Positions 38,501 to 46,618 are shown, counted from the stretch's first letter. The stretch: 64,000 nucleotides of DNA from Caryophanales bacterium (GCA_029240105.1 JARBTR010000008.1:1-64000), one strand, 5' to 3'. The notes: generated by a model from the sequence alone, not told the origin. Made by a program: numbers and translations.

Positions 38501-38664
38501 GCCCCCGATGCTATCCGTTGTGGTTCGTTTATTGCCACTATTTCCTTGTCTATAGACTCAATTAAGCTTTTTAGAATTGGCCTAAACGAATGTTCTGTAA
38601 AATTACCGATTCCTAATTCCTTTGCAACACCATCAAGATAATTTTCAATTAAGTCTTTCCCCAT
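35530..38664 (-). CDS. single-chain restriction-modification enzyme (type IIG-like nuclease plus N6-adenine methyltransferase)
   Basis: The 1044-residue product starts at ATG 38664 after AAAGGGGG. Residues about 50-75 hold a PD-(D/E)xK nuclease site: SGAPDFLI, then GYFETKKIG (PD at 56-57, ExK at 71-73). A linker follows. The methyltransferase has GVYFTPKQVVSYM (about 311), motif I ILDPAAGTGTFLNEI (about 360-374) and motif IV VVIGNPPYLGN (about 477-487). The last 350 residues are the target-recognition part. There is no helicase domain, unlike type I or full type ISP enzymes. A separate specificity or restriction gene is absent. It protects its own DNA and cuts foreign DNA in one chain. Confidence 0.85.
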   Translation of the reverse strand: MGKDLIENYLDGVAKELGIGNFTEHSFRPILKSLIESIDKEIVAINEPQRIASGAPDFLITKNNFPIGYFETKKIGLDLNVVEENEQLTRYRQGISNLILTNYTEFRWYSSGELKLSIEIANVINNKLKKRPSQYEDFIKLIIVFLGSFTQINTPEELAKRMATYGIYIKRELLQLLEHSKKNVNSLRQQLEGFRLILLEELTEVELSDMYAQTICYGLFAARVAIPKQDKLTRHNSSYVIPKTNPFLRKMFNQIVGPELHDNVIWIVDDLVKLLNSIDIEKVLISSDDPIVHFYETFLSFYDASIKTLRGVYFTPKQVVSYMVKSVDAILKNEFDLEDGLADSSLINNDNEKKLHKVQILDPAAGTGTFLNEIMQEIYKTFVANEGMWSGYVFEHLLPRLYGFELLMAPYTVSHMKLSLGLQKSGYDLSNDERLRVYLTNTLEEAHEMIEQPLFSYWLAEEANAARKVKSDVPVMVVIGNPPYLGNSANNNKWIKSLVKDYYFVDNKPLKERNTKWLQDDYVKFIRFGQWRIEQTGTGILAFVTNHAYLDNATFRGMRNHLMKSFDEIFVLNLHGNVRKKEKTPKGESDENVFEIEQGVAITFFVKYNSEMSVGPAIYYQDLWGKQIEKYNFLENNNLYSTEWIKINPIKPHYLFVPQDTSNYEEYQKGWKITEIFNVYSNGVVTARDHFTINWSPEEVKDKIKDFVKIDVESARDKYKLRNDVRDWKVKLAQKDIKDSKLDNELIKPIMYRPFDIRHTYYTGNSRGFLCMPRKKVMKNLVNGNNIALITSRLTKGEKFKHAFVSRYITDAALLSSKTSNNAFVFPIYLIDNDDSTLIRKFPHHHNFNHKFLKYIEKKLDVNFVNGERNTKNEFTAKDVLGYIYAILYSNGFQNRYYEYLIRDYPHIPITTNFELFIKLSELGNRLVDLHLLEKQVNIVTNFPIAGTNIINKILYKEEKNNKGKVYINKEQFFTNIEKEVWNYEVGGYKLCQKWLKDRKQRFLSYYDLVYYQKVISAIKETIQVQNSIDNVIENSGGWPINGF

Positions 38665-38835
38665 GTATAAATCGCCCCCTTTCTATACTTATTAGAAAGG
38701 GATATGGACAAGAACCTATTAACACAAAAGGACAAATCCTATGTGTAATGCAGGAAATGTCCTTGTCTACCAGTTCTTTAAACTGCCACCGCCGAGGGCA
38801 GTAATTTTTACTATATATTTAACAAAGAGGTTTAT

Positions 38836-38910
38836 TTACCCAATTGCGAATGTACCCTCGAGTAATTTTTCCAACATATCCTCTGAAATGATATCCTCAA
38901 ATTGTTCCAT
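38836..38910 (-). CDS. possible very small peptide gene or gene remnant
   Basis: An ATG at 38910 opens 24 codons (MEQFEDIISEDMLEKLLEGT plus four residues). A perfect AGGAGG lies about 18 bases upstream. That is too far for this ATG but right for a start that has been lost six codons earlier, where GTA now stands. The acidic amphipathic peptide could be a small functional peptide or just the end of a decayed gene. Confidence 0.25.
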   Translation of the reverse strand: MEQFEDIISEDMLEKLLEGTFAIG

Positions 38911-39242
38911 ATGATATAGACTTACCGTTTCCTCCTAACTTATTTAATTCATCTGCTGCTAAGTCGAATATCTTTTACACATAATCCTTCGATTGTTTTA
39001 TACCAAACATAGCATGAATTTAATTATTGATTCACTTTAGGGCTTCTTTAAATAGTACTAATTTCCATTTATTTTTCAGTGCATAAGGAGGGTGGAAATC
39101 TTTTCTAGCTTAGGAACAAGCTTTAGCTGTAGCAAATAAAACTGACTTTATGAATTACAAGTTTATGTTCCAATGTATGATGAACAAGTTAGCAGTTTTT
39201 TAATTGTAATAGATAAAAATTTCATTAAGAAGAAAAAAACTA

Positions 39243-39270
39243 AACTCATTTACTTATGGTACGGTTCACC
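39243..39270 (-). repeat. isolated boundary motif with perfect palindrome
   Basis: TTACTTATGGTACGGTTCAC is followed by CGTAAC. The core TACGGT-TC-ACCGTA is a perfect inverted repeat, the best-preserved palindrome among the motif copies. No terminator or valS piece accompanies it. It divides the RM gene from the EDxHD gene. Confidence 0.65.
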
Positions 39271-39504
39271 GTAACTACAATAAATGAGGTTTTTCTAATT
39301 AATACGTCTATATTTAGGCTACATAATTATATGTATAATATCCAAGTTACAATATGAAAATTCCGTAGTAGGGTGGCTACGGTGGTTTTGAGCATTTTAT
39401 CCCTTGAACTATTGGTGATATCTCATCTATACTTTCAAATCAAATACTGGAGCAGTGTATCTTGACAAGTGCCGTTAAGTTAATCGATTTCTGAAAATAT
39501 GTGA

Positions 39505-40527
39505 TTATATAATTCCAAAAGTTTTAAGAAATTCTATTTCCTTTTCGTATGTATTACAAGTATACGGAATTTCAAATAAGGGTATATTATGTGATTTGGC
39601 ATAAATACGTTTTAATTCGTCATTCTTTACTTGAGACTCATATTGTGAAATACCACCGAACTCAGCTAATGGCTTATAATGCTGTTCACCTTGACACTCA
39701 ATAAGACATTTAATGTTATTATCTGAACCGAGAACAGCAAAATCATAACGTAATAAATTCTTATGCCCTACACCACATAAGTCTTGAAACGCAACTTCAA
39801 CTCTATATGCTACATTATGTTCTCTAAGTATTTTTATAGTTCGCCATTGAAATGATGAAATGCTATGACAGTCACAACAAGTATCACAATAATATCCTTC
39901 TTTCGCTCTACGTCCGTATGCATCAATTTTTATTTTAAAATCTGACGATTTAAATTGATATTCTTTACCACACAGATAGCAACGACATTTATATAGTTTA
40001 TATACTTTACATATGCCACCACCTTTTCCCCTTTTTCTACTATCATATACTTCATACCCTACCTCATAGTTTTCATCAATACACTCTAATATCTCTAATG
40101 ATTCATGTGTGGTATTGGAATAATCAATATCATAGTTTTCATCCTTTACCCTGGGATATGAAGCTAATCTCTTTTTCTCACTCTCTTGCTTTAACGCACA
40201 ATTTTTTTGTTCTCCTATCTCTCCAATTCCTTCACAATCTCTTCGTTTCTTTGAAAATAAAGCCATTTCACTTAAATAAACTATTCTTCCACATTTACAC
40301 TGACATTTGTATTTCTTTCGAGACTTACAATCTTGTATCCATTTATCAAAAGTATCCACGGATTCAAAATTATTATTGGGATTTTCTACACCATTTATAA
40401 ACTTTTGCTTGTCTTGTTCTAACTGTTCAATTCTTTTTTTAGTAACTTTTTCTTGATATTCTTCAAAACCACCGATTATAGTAAAACATCCATTTTTCGT
40501 TCCAATAGGCAATGAAACTTTCTCCAT
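39505..40527 (-). CDS. zinc-ribbon protein with Vsr-like (EDxHD) nuclease domain
   Basis: The ATG at 40527, after GGGGAG, gives 340 residues. The first 240 contain several Cys clusters (YKCQCKCGRIVYLSEM, YKCRCYLCGKEYQF, YYCDTCCDCHS) likely to bind zinc. The C-terminus (about 245-340) reads NLLRYDFAVLGSDNNIKCLI, ECQGEQHYKPLAEFGG and HNIPLFEIPYTC. The pattern YDF...IE.QGEQH...NIPL..IPY is that of the I-Bth0305I/EDxHD group, a very-short-patch-repair-like nuclease fold used by free-standing homing endonucleases. A DNA-cutting role is inferred from family. Confidence 0.7.
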   Translation of the reverse strand: MEKVSLPIGTKNGCFTIIGGFEEYQEKVTKKRIEQLEQDKQKFINGVENPNNNFESVDTFDKWIQDCKSRKKYKCQCKCGRIVYLSEMALFSKKRRDCEGIGEIGEQKNCALKQESEKKRLASYPRVKDENYDIDYSNTTHESLEILECIDENYEVGYEVYDSRKRGKGGGICKVYKLYKCRCYLCGKEYQFKSSDFKIKIDAYGRRAKEGYYCDTCCDCHSISSFQWRTIKILREHNVAYRVEVAFQDLCGVGHKNLLRYDFAVLGSDNNIKCLIECQGEQHYKPLAEFGGISQYESQVKNDELKRIYAKSHNIPLFEIPYTCNTYEKEIEFLKTFGII

Positions 40528-40653
40528 GTATTTCAATACTCCCCATTTATAATAGACACAACGATCTAACGAATACTTATGTACTATATAATTTCCATTT
40601 ACCCATTTTCTTGTAATGCATTAATTTGCTTTGCCAATTATTTATCAATAAGA

Positions 40654-41283
40654 TCATTCACTTATAAAGGCTTGTTTTGCTATTTTCCCAATAGTTTTTG
40701 TTGATGCGAAGTCAACTCCTCCACCAATAACGCCACCCGCTACTGGAATCGCTTTGCCTAGATTAACAATGCCCTTTTGTCCAAATTTAGTAACAAGCCT
40801 AAAACCAACAGTCTGATTAATCTTTTTTATTGCTTCTCCAGAAATTTTCTTAATTACTGATTCAGTCATTTTCATGCCAATCTTGATACCAACATCCTTT
40901 GCAATCTCTACTGCTGCATTTCCTGTTAAACACATGTATATTAAACTTTTAACAGAATCATCAGTTATATCATGCCCTCCAATATGTGCAATTGCAGCTA
41001 TCATTCTCATTTGTACATATATGACACTGGAAATATTGGCTGGAATTGCAACTGGCATTGTTATAACCCCACCTAATCCAGTAACGAATCCAGACGTTGT
41101 ACATTTTGCTAATTGCCAATTGATTAGGTTATCACATGCTTTTTCTACATCCCAATTATTCTTTCTTAAATATTCATCACCTAGTTCCTGAGCAGTTGGT
41201 GTACCTGGTAAACCGTTTAGCGATTTCTCGTAAGCCCAATCAAGCACTTGTAACATTTTGCCTCTTTCATTATTTTCAACCAA
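40654..41283 (-). CDS. EcsC family protein
   Basis: It starts at TTG 41283 nine bases after GGGGAGGA and has 209 residues. The pattern LINWQLAKCTTSGFVTGLGG, ITMPVAIPANISSVIYVQMR and MIAAIAHIGGHD is characteristic of the EcsC family. Alpha-helical, glycine-rich, partly membrane-seeking segments follow (AIPVAGGVIGGGVDF). EcsC proteins are widespread and poorly understood; some occur in defence islands. The neighbours here are an HNH protein and the EDxHD protein. Confidence 0.75.
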   Translation of the reverse strand: MVENNERGKMLQVLDWAYEKSLNGLPGTPTAQELGDEYLRKNNWDVEKACDNLINWQLAKCTTSGFVTGLGGVITMPVAIPANISSVIYVQMRMIAAIAHIGGHDITDDSVKSLIYMCLTGNAAVEIAKDVGIKIGMKMTESVIKKISGEAIKKINQTVGFRLVTKFGQKGIVNLGKAIPVAGGVIGGGVDFASTKTIGKIAKQAFISE

Positions 41284-41466
41284 TTATTAATCCTCCCCAA
41301 AACTATTAATTTTATTAAAAAATTCTTTCAAATTATCATTTTAAATTTTTCAAATATGTCATCACTAATATCCAAGTTTAATTGTTTGTATTTTAAATCA
41401 ATTCCTTTATTACTTGTGTAACGTTTTTCCATATTATTTTCAAATGCGATTTTCTGATAATAGACA

Positions 41467-42219
41467 CTAAATTAATGACAGACGTTTGTTAATATATTCT
41501 TTAATAGGTAAGTACTGTTTGTTGCTTGGTAAATTTATTTTTTGACCTACTTTCTTTGATTTATATGAATCTTTTATTTTGATAGTATAGTCTTCTGCAA
41601 TCATAAAAATATTCTTATCGAACAATTTGTGGTGTTTGCTGCAAAGCAAGAGTCCATTTCTTACGTCCAGTTTTTCTTCATCATTAGCCATTGACCAAGG
41701 AACTATATGAGCCGCTTCAAGTGCTTCTGGAAATCGAAAGTTACAAAAAGCACATTTTGTCTGGTATGCATCTAACAATGCTTTCCTGAACAAACTCTGT
41801 GCAACTCCCCTACTCTTAACCTTGACGTAAACTTCTTTCGATTTATTCAAGATTAAAAGGTCATCCACCAACTTAGATTGTGTGTCATCATTTTGAGTAT
41901 ATTGAAATGGATTTATATAAATCAACCAATTAAAGTTAAATACCTTTTCTTGACATTCCGCTAAACTATTAACATCATAAGCTATAAAACCTTTACCAAC
42001 TTTACCTTTTGCATTCACCACGATACTTGTTAATGGTGGAACTCCCTCTTCAATACAGTAATTTTGTATAAAGTCCAAAAAGAATCTACAGGCTCGCCAA
42101 TGAACTCCCACTTGGTCAGCTAATTCTTTGTAGGTAATAGTCTTACTTTTTTTCACCTGTTTAATTAGTACATCCCAAGCAATAAATGCCCTTCGTTCAT
42201 GATTCGGCTGTCCATTCAT
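41467..42219 (-). CDS. HNH endonuclease with alkyltransferase-like N-terminal domain
   Basis: The 250-residue product starts at an ATG after GAGTGAAG. Residues about 8-80 look like a winged-helix domain of the O6-alkylguanine transferase/ATL type: KTITYKELADQVGVHWRACR, then GVPPLTSIVVNAKGKVGKGF, where transferases have the PCHR active site; the reactive cysteine is absent. Residues about 160-215 are an HNH_2 domain (CAFCNFRFPEALEAAHIVPW, GLLLCSKHHKLFD). The whole resembles a DNA-base-recognising module fused to a nuclease, as in modification-dependent restriction. Specificity is inferred only. Confidence 0.7.
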   Translation of the reverse strand: MNGQPNHERRAFIAWDVLIKQVKKSKTITYKELADQVGVHWRACRFFLDFIQNYCIEEGVPPLTSIVVNAKGKVGKGFIAYDVNSLAECQEKVFNFNWLIYINPFQYTQNDDTQSKLVDDLLILNKSKEVYVKVKSRGVAQSLFRKALLDAYQTKCAFCNFRFPEALEAAHIVPWSMANDEEKLDVRNGLLLCSKHHKLFDKNIFMIAEDYTIKIKDSYKSKKVGQKINLPSNKQYLPIKEYINKRLSLI

Positions 42220-42287
42220 TTTTCTTCACTCTTTCCAAATCAATTTCTTGATTTAATCATTCAGATCAATTTCTAAAATATCCTCTA

Positions 42288-42505
42288 CGTATATGGGTTC
42301 ATCGTTTACAATCATAAATTTTTTTCTTCCACATTATAACAAAAACCCCACCAGATTTATCCAGTGGAGTTGCTTTTTTTATCCAAATTTCTACAAAATT
42401 CTCATTTCTTCAATTCTTGCTTCAACAGCTGTGTGTTTTTCAATATAATCAGCGAGTTTTACTATTTCCTCGTCGATACCTTTCGCAGGGGCTTCACTAT
42501 AAGGA
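42288..42505 (-). repeat. valS-tail relic U11
   Basis: TATATGGGTTCATCGTTTAC is a faint boundary motif. TTCTTCCACATTATAACAAA and a terminator stem (ACCCCAC/GTGGAGT, 42344-42371) follow. The end of valS coding comes next: CTACAAAATTCTCATTTC, CAATTCTTGCTTCAACAGCT, AATCAGCGAGTTTTAC and CTTTCGCAGGGGCTTC, about 110 bases matching 43723-43815. Homology ends at about 42500, ten bases before the stop of the membrane-protein gene. It is the relic nearest to the intact valS. Confidence 0.9.
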
Positions 42506-42512
42506 ATTCGTT

Positions 42513-43529
42513 TTATTGGATTCTTATTTTAAAATTCTGCTTGGCAAACTCGAAAGATCCTTCGAATTTATTGACTGTGTTAATTACTGAATATTCTTCT
42601 TTACTATTAATATTTAAAAGGTTATTTACTTCAAACTTAATTTCTATTTTGTTGACCCCTTCATTTAACATTTCATTCAAATCTACTGTTCTTGTGTATA
42701 AAACCTGTGCACCTTTTAAATCTTGTTTTATAATTTGGGTTTCTTTAAATAGAATCTCACGATTCTGAGATTTTTTTACACTAATACCAGCTTCTAAAAA
42801 ATCATGCTTGTAAAATACTGTTTCTCTACCATTTATTATTAGCCTTATTCTATTTGGCATTTTATCACTTGTAGTATCACTATAATTAAGCTGCATTTTC
42901 CCAGTTTGATTTGAAAATTTAACTTCAATTTTAGTATTTAAATTGCTTTCAATCCCAAAAAACATAACAATCAAAAATAAGGAAATAAAGGTTATAAGCC
43001 AATAATAGAAAAATTCAAAGGTTAAATTTTCCTTTATTTGTTTTCTTATCCCAGAAAATATTAGTTTAAGTATTTTATTTTTAAAGTCTACATATGAAAG
43101 TATAGTAATTACAAAAATTATAATGGCCAGAACAAGTAACGCTTTTTCTGTGATAGAGTTGAATACAGGAATAAATAGCATTAATGAAAAAATAAGCAGA
43201 GTAATTACAAATGAAAGCTTAATTGAAGTTAGCAATCTTAAAAAATATGTATCAGATCTTTTTTTATAGAACTCCATTTTTTCATTTGAATAACTGTAAA
43301 AAGTATGCGCCTCAAAATAACAATATAAAATTGATGTTATTAAAACTATTATCACATCTGAAATCAATGCATGAGTGAACATGTGATCCATTCCAATTGG
43401 TATATTTCCCTCATAAACAGATGTGTAATTACTTTTTGCAAATGTAAAAACACCTTTTAATAAAACACCTAGCAAACCTAGTAAAGTTATAACAAAGAGT
43501 AATCTATTATTTCTGTTAGATGCGGACAT
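42513..43529 (-). CDS. multi-pass membrane protein of unknown function
   Basis: The ATG at 43529 has GGAGA eight bases upstream and gives 338 residues; an ATG five codons earlier lacks a site. Hydrophobic segments occur at about residues 10-30, 50-75, 105-130, 130-150 and 175-200 (for example LLFVITLLGLLGVLLKGVF). They are followed by a C-terminal extracytoplasmic beta-rich domain of about 130 residues (KMQLNYSDTTSDKMPNRIRL). It sits alone between the intact valS terminator and relic U11, so it is the gene content of the unit nearest valS. No family recognised. Confidence 0.6.
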   Translation of the reverse strand: MSASNRNNRLLFVITLLGLLGVLLKGVFTFAKSNYTSVYEGNIPIGMDHMFTHALISDVIIVLITSILYCYFEAHTFYSYSNEKMEFYKKRSDTYFLRLLTSIKLSFVITLLIFSLMLFIPVFNSITEKALLVLAIIIFVITILSYVDFKNKILKLIFSGIRKQIKENLTFEFFYYWLITFISLFLIVMFFGIESNLNTKIEVKFSNQTGKMQLNYSDTTSDKMPNRIRLIINGRETVFYKHDFLEAGISVKKSQNREILFKETQIIKQDLKGAQVLYTRTVDLNEMLNEGVNKIEIKFEVNNLLNINSKEEYSVINTVNKFEGSFEFAKQNFKIRIQ

Positions 43530-43654
43530 TTTTAAAATCTCCATACTTATTTTATTTTTTGTAAATATTTCACATTTTAAGATGAAATTTTTATTTCAAA
43601 ATCCATTCCTAAAATAAATCTGCAATACTAGCTATAAAAGAGATGGAATTTTAA

Positions 43655-43712
43655 ACATTATAACAAAAACTCCACCAGAATTATCCAGTGGAGTTATTTT
43701 TTATTCAAATAT
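43655..43712 (-). terminator. valS rho-independent terminator
   Basis: On the minus strand AACTCCACTGG and CTGGTGGAGTTTTTG form the hairpin (bases 43668-43695). The flanking CATTATAACAAAAA is shared with most relics. This resident terminator is the reference for the relic copies. Confidence 0.9.
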
Positions 43713-46385
43713 CTACAAACTTTTCATCTCTTCAATTCTTGCCTCAACTGCAGTGCGTTTTTCAATGTAGTCAGCAAGTTTTGCTTTTTCTTCATCGATG
43801 ACTTTGGCTGGAGCTTTTGCTACGAAGCCTTCGTTGCCGAGTTTTTTCTCGATACGATCAACTTCGCCTTGTAGTTTTGTTAGCTCTTTTGAAAGTCGAG
43901 TGATTTCTTCCTCAACATTCAATAGACCAGCTAATGGAAGGATGATTTCAGCGCCTGTTACGACTGCTGTCATTGCCTTTTCAATTGCAGGTGGATTTAC
44001 ACCGATGATAAGTTCTTCTGGGTTACAGAAGCGTTCGATATAGGCTTTGTTTAAATCCAAAGTATCTTCAATCGCAGTGTCTTTCACCTTGATTGTTAGC
44101 TTGATTTTCTTACTCAAAGGCGTGTTTACCTCAGAGCGAATGTTACGGACAGCGCGAATGATTTCAACTAGAAGCTTCATGTCGCTTGCTGCTGCCGTGT
44201 TTGTTAATGCCGCTTCCACTGTTGGCCATGCTGCAACTGTGATGGATTCACCTTGGTGCGGTAGGTTTTGCCAGATTTCTTCTGTGATGAATGGCATGAA
44301 CGGATGTAACAACTTCATGGTATTTTCTAACACATATGCCAATACAGAACGAGTTACTGTTTTAGCCGCTTCGTTGTCTCCGTAAAGTGGCAACTTCGCC
44401 ATTTCGATATACCAGTCACAGAAATCATCCCAAATGAAGTTTGTTAACGCACGACCTGCTTCCCCAAATTCGAATTTCTCAGAAAGTCGTGTAACCGTTT
44501 CAATTGTTTCATTTAATTGCGTTAAAATCCACTTGTCTGCAATCGAGAATTCTCCAGCAGTGTCGCCATTTTTTAACTTACCAATTGTTGCAACAACTTC
44601 CTCATGCGAAATGCCATTCAAGTTCATGATGCAGAAACGAGATGCGTTCCAAATTTTATTAGCAAAGTTCCAAGTCGCTTCAACCTTTTCAGGCATGTAA
44701 CGTAAGTCTTGACCTGGTGAACTTCCTGTTGAAAGGAAGAAACGTAGTGAATCAGAACCGTATTGATCGATGACATCCATTGGGTCAACACCATTACCAA
44801 GTGATTTACTCATCTTACGACCTTGTGCATCACGAACCAAGCCATGAATCAGTACATGTTCAAATGGTCTTTGTTCGGTAAACTCAAGTGATTGAAAAAT
44901 CATACGAGATACCCAGAAGAAGATGATATCGTAACCAGTCACCAATGTGTTTGTTGGGAAAAACTTCTTGAAATCTCCCGCTTCAACATCTGGCCAGCCA
45001 AGTGTTGAGAATGGCCATAGAGCCGAGCTGAACCATGTATCTAATACGTCTTTATCTTGTGTCCAGTTTTCCATGTCAGCTGGATCTTCCATGCCTACAT
45101 ACACTTCGCCTGTTTCTTTGTGATAATAAGCCGGGATACGGTGGCCCCACCATAATTGACGAGAGATACACCAGTCATGAACATTTTCCATCCATTGAAG
45201 GAATGTTTTCTCGAAACGATCTGGTACGAAGTTTACTTTTCCTTCTGTAGCTTGGAATGCAACAGATGCATCTGCAAGAGGTTGCATTTTTACGAACCAT
45301 TGTGTTGAAAGGTAAGGCTCAACGACTGCATCCGAACGCTCAGAGTGACCCACTTGGTGGATGTGTTCTTCAATTGCAAAGCAAACGCCCATTTCTTGAA
45401 GGTCGGCAACAATTTGTTTACGGCACGCGAAACGGTCCATACCCTGGTATTTACCTGCATTTGCGTTCATTGTGCCATCTTCGTTCATAACCAATACGCG
45501 AGGTAAGTTATGACGGTTTCCTACTTCAAAATCGTTCGGGTCATGAGCTGGCGTGATTTTTACAGCCCCAGAACCGAAGTCCATTTCTACATAGTCATCT
45601 GCGATAATCGGAATCTCGCGATCCACGATTGGCAGCTTAATCATTTTACCGATAAGGTGTTTGTAGCGCTCATCTTCAGGGTGAACCGCAACCGCTGTAT
45701 CCCCAAGCATCGTCTCCGGACGAGTTGTTTTGATTTCGATAAAGCCGCTTCCATCTACTAACGGATAGCGGAAGTTGTAAAATGCACCCGTTACTTCTTT
45801 GTGAATTACTTCGATATCAGAAAGAGCTGTCTTCGTAGCAGGGTCCCAGTTAATGATTCTTTCACCACGATAGATGAGCCCTTTTTCATATAGGCTAACG
45901 AATACTTTACGAACCGCTTTAGAAAGACCTTCGTCTAATGTAAAACGCTCACGTGAATAGTCTAGGCCTAGACCAATTTTTGCCCATTGATTGCGAATGT
46001 GCCCAGCGTACTCTTCTTTCCAATTCCACGTTTCTTCGATGAATTTTTCACGACCTAAATCGTAACGCGTTTTGCCTTCTTCGCGAAGTTTCGCTTCTAC
46101 CTTCGCTTGTGTCGCAATCCCCGCGTGGTCCATACCCGGTAAGTAAAGAACATCGAAGCCTTGCATACGCTTCATACGCGTGATGATGTCTTGGAGCGAT
46201 GTGTCCCAAGCATGTCCAAGATGCAACTTCCCAGTCACGTTTGGTGGTGGAATCACGATAGTGTACGGTTTTTTGTTTGGATCACATTTTGCTTCGAAAA
46301 ATTTGTTTTGTACCCACCAGTCGTATCGCCCAGCTTCAATCGACTGCGGATCGTACTTTGTTGGCATTTGTAGTTCTTCTGTCAT
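43713..46385 (-). CDS. valS: valyl-tRNA synthetase
   Basis: ValS charges tRNA-Val. The ATG at 46385 has GGAGGT eight bases upstream and gives 890 residues. Signatures of a class I synthetase are [16 protein letters not shown] (HIGH) and [10 protein letters not shown] (KMSKS), with [19 protein letters not shown] in the editing domain. A C-terminal coiled-coil arm is present ([20 protein letters not shown]). The gene is under a T-box leader. Its 3' end and terminator recur as relics throughout 10.9-42.5 kb. Confidence 0.97.
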   Translation of the reverse strand: MTEELQMPTKYDPQSIEAGRYDWWVQNKFFEAKCDPNKKPYTIVIPPPNVTGKLHLGHAWDTSLQDIITRMKRMQGFDVLYLPGMDHAGIATQAKVEAKLREEGKTRYDLGREKFIEETWNWKEEYAGHIRNQWAKIGLGLDYSRERFTLDEGLSKAVRKVFVSLYEKGLIYRGERIINWDPATKTALSDIEVIHKEVTGAFYNFRYPLVDGSGFIEIKTTRPETMLGDTAVAVHPEDERYKHLIGKMIKLPIVDREIPIIADDYVEMDFGSGAVKITPAHDPNDFEVGNRHNLPRVLVMNEDGTMNANAGKYQGMDRFACRKQIVADLQEMGVCFAIEEHIHQVGHSERSDAVVEPYLSTQWFVKMQPLADASVAFQATEGKVNFVPDRFEKTFLQWMENVHDWCISRQLWWGHRIPAYYHKETGEVYVGMEDPADMENWTQDKDVLDTWFSSALWPFSTLGWPDVEAGDFKKFFPTNTLVTGYDIIFFWVSRMIFQSLEFTEQRPFEHVLIHGLVRDAQGRKMSKSLGNGVDPMDVIDQYGSDSLRFFLSTGSSPGQDLRYMPEKVEATWNFANKIWNASRFCIMNLNGISHEEVVATIGKLKNGDTAGEFSIADKWILTQLNETIETVTRLSEKFEFGEAGRALTNFIWDDFCDWYIEMAKLPLYGDNEAAKTVTRSVLAYVLENTMKLLHPFMPFITEEIWQNLPHQGESITVAAWPTVEAALTNTAAASDMKLLVEIIRAVRNIRSEVNTPLSKKIKLTIKVKDTAIEDTLDLNKAYIERFCNPEELIIGVNPPAIEKAMTAVVTGAEIILPLAGLLNVEEEITRLSKELTKLQGEVDRIEKKLGNEGFVAKAPAKVIDEEKAKLADYIEKRTAVEARIEEMKSL

Positions 46386-46540
46386 AATCAATACCTCCAG
46401 TTTTTTAAATCAAACTATTTCCTACGGAATATTTTGCTCAGTAATAGCGAGGTTCTAAGAACACCGCCAATTATTGTGCAAAAGAAGGACGAATATGTAC
46501 GTTTATTACCAAAAAGGAAAATCAGAAAACATCGCATTGG

Positions 46541-46618
46541 TTTGTTCCTGAGCTAAAACTCAGACAAACTTTGCGTTCCTTTTTGTTGCTAAGTTTCTTC
46601 ATAACTTAGACAAAAACG
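46541..46618. repeat. double-hairpin intergenic repeat (CTGAGCT family), copy B, in the valS leader
   Basis: TTTGTTCCTGAGCTAAAACT followed by CAGACAAAC forms the first hairpin. GCTAAGTTTC...AACTTAGAC, flanked by CGTTCCTTTTTGTT and AAAAACG, forms the second. It lies between the T-box terminator and the valS start, so readthrough transcripts contain it. Confidence 0.75.

Larger units (their letters stand above)
38665..39504. other. long intergenic stretch upstream of the restriction-modification gene
   Basis: This holds interleaved inverted repeats near 38704-38770 (GGACAAG with CTTGTC) and a CTGCC/GGGCAG hairpin at 38788-38806, both just upstream of the RM gene. It also holds a very short frame at 38836-38910 with a distant AGGAGG, and a boundary motif at 39243. 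There is no full-size gene. Confidence 0.5.

Noticed and set aside
10909..43700. Integron or phage integration array
   Set aside because: No integrase or recombinase gene is visible, and the repeats are recognisable as valS 3' ends with their terminator, not attC or att sites.
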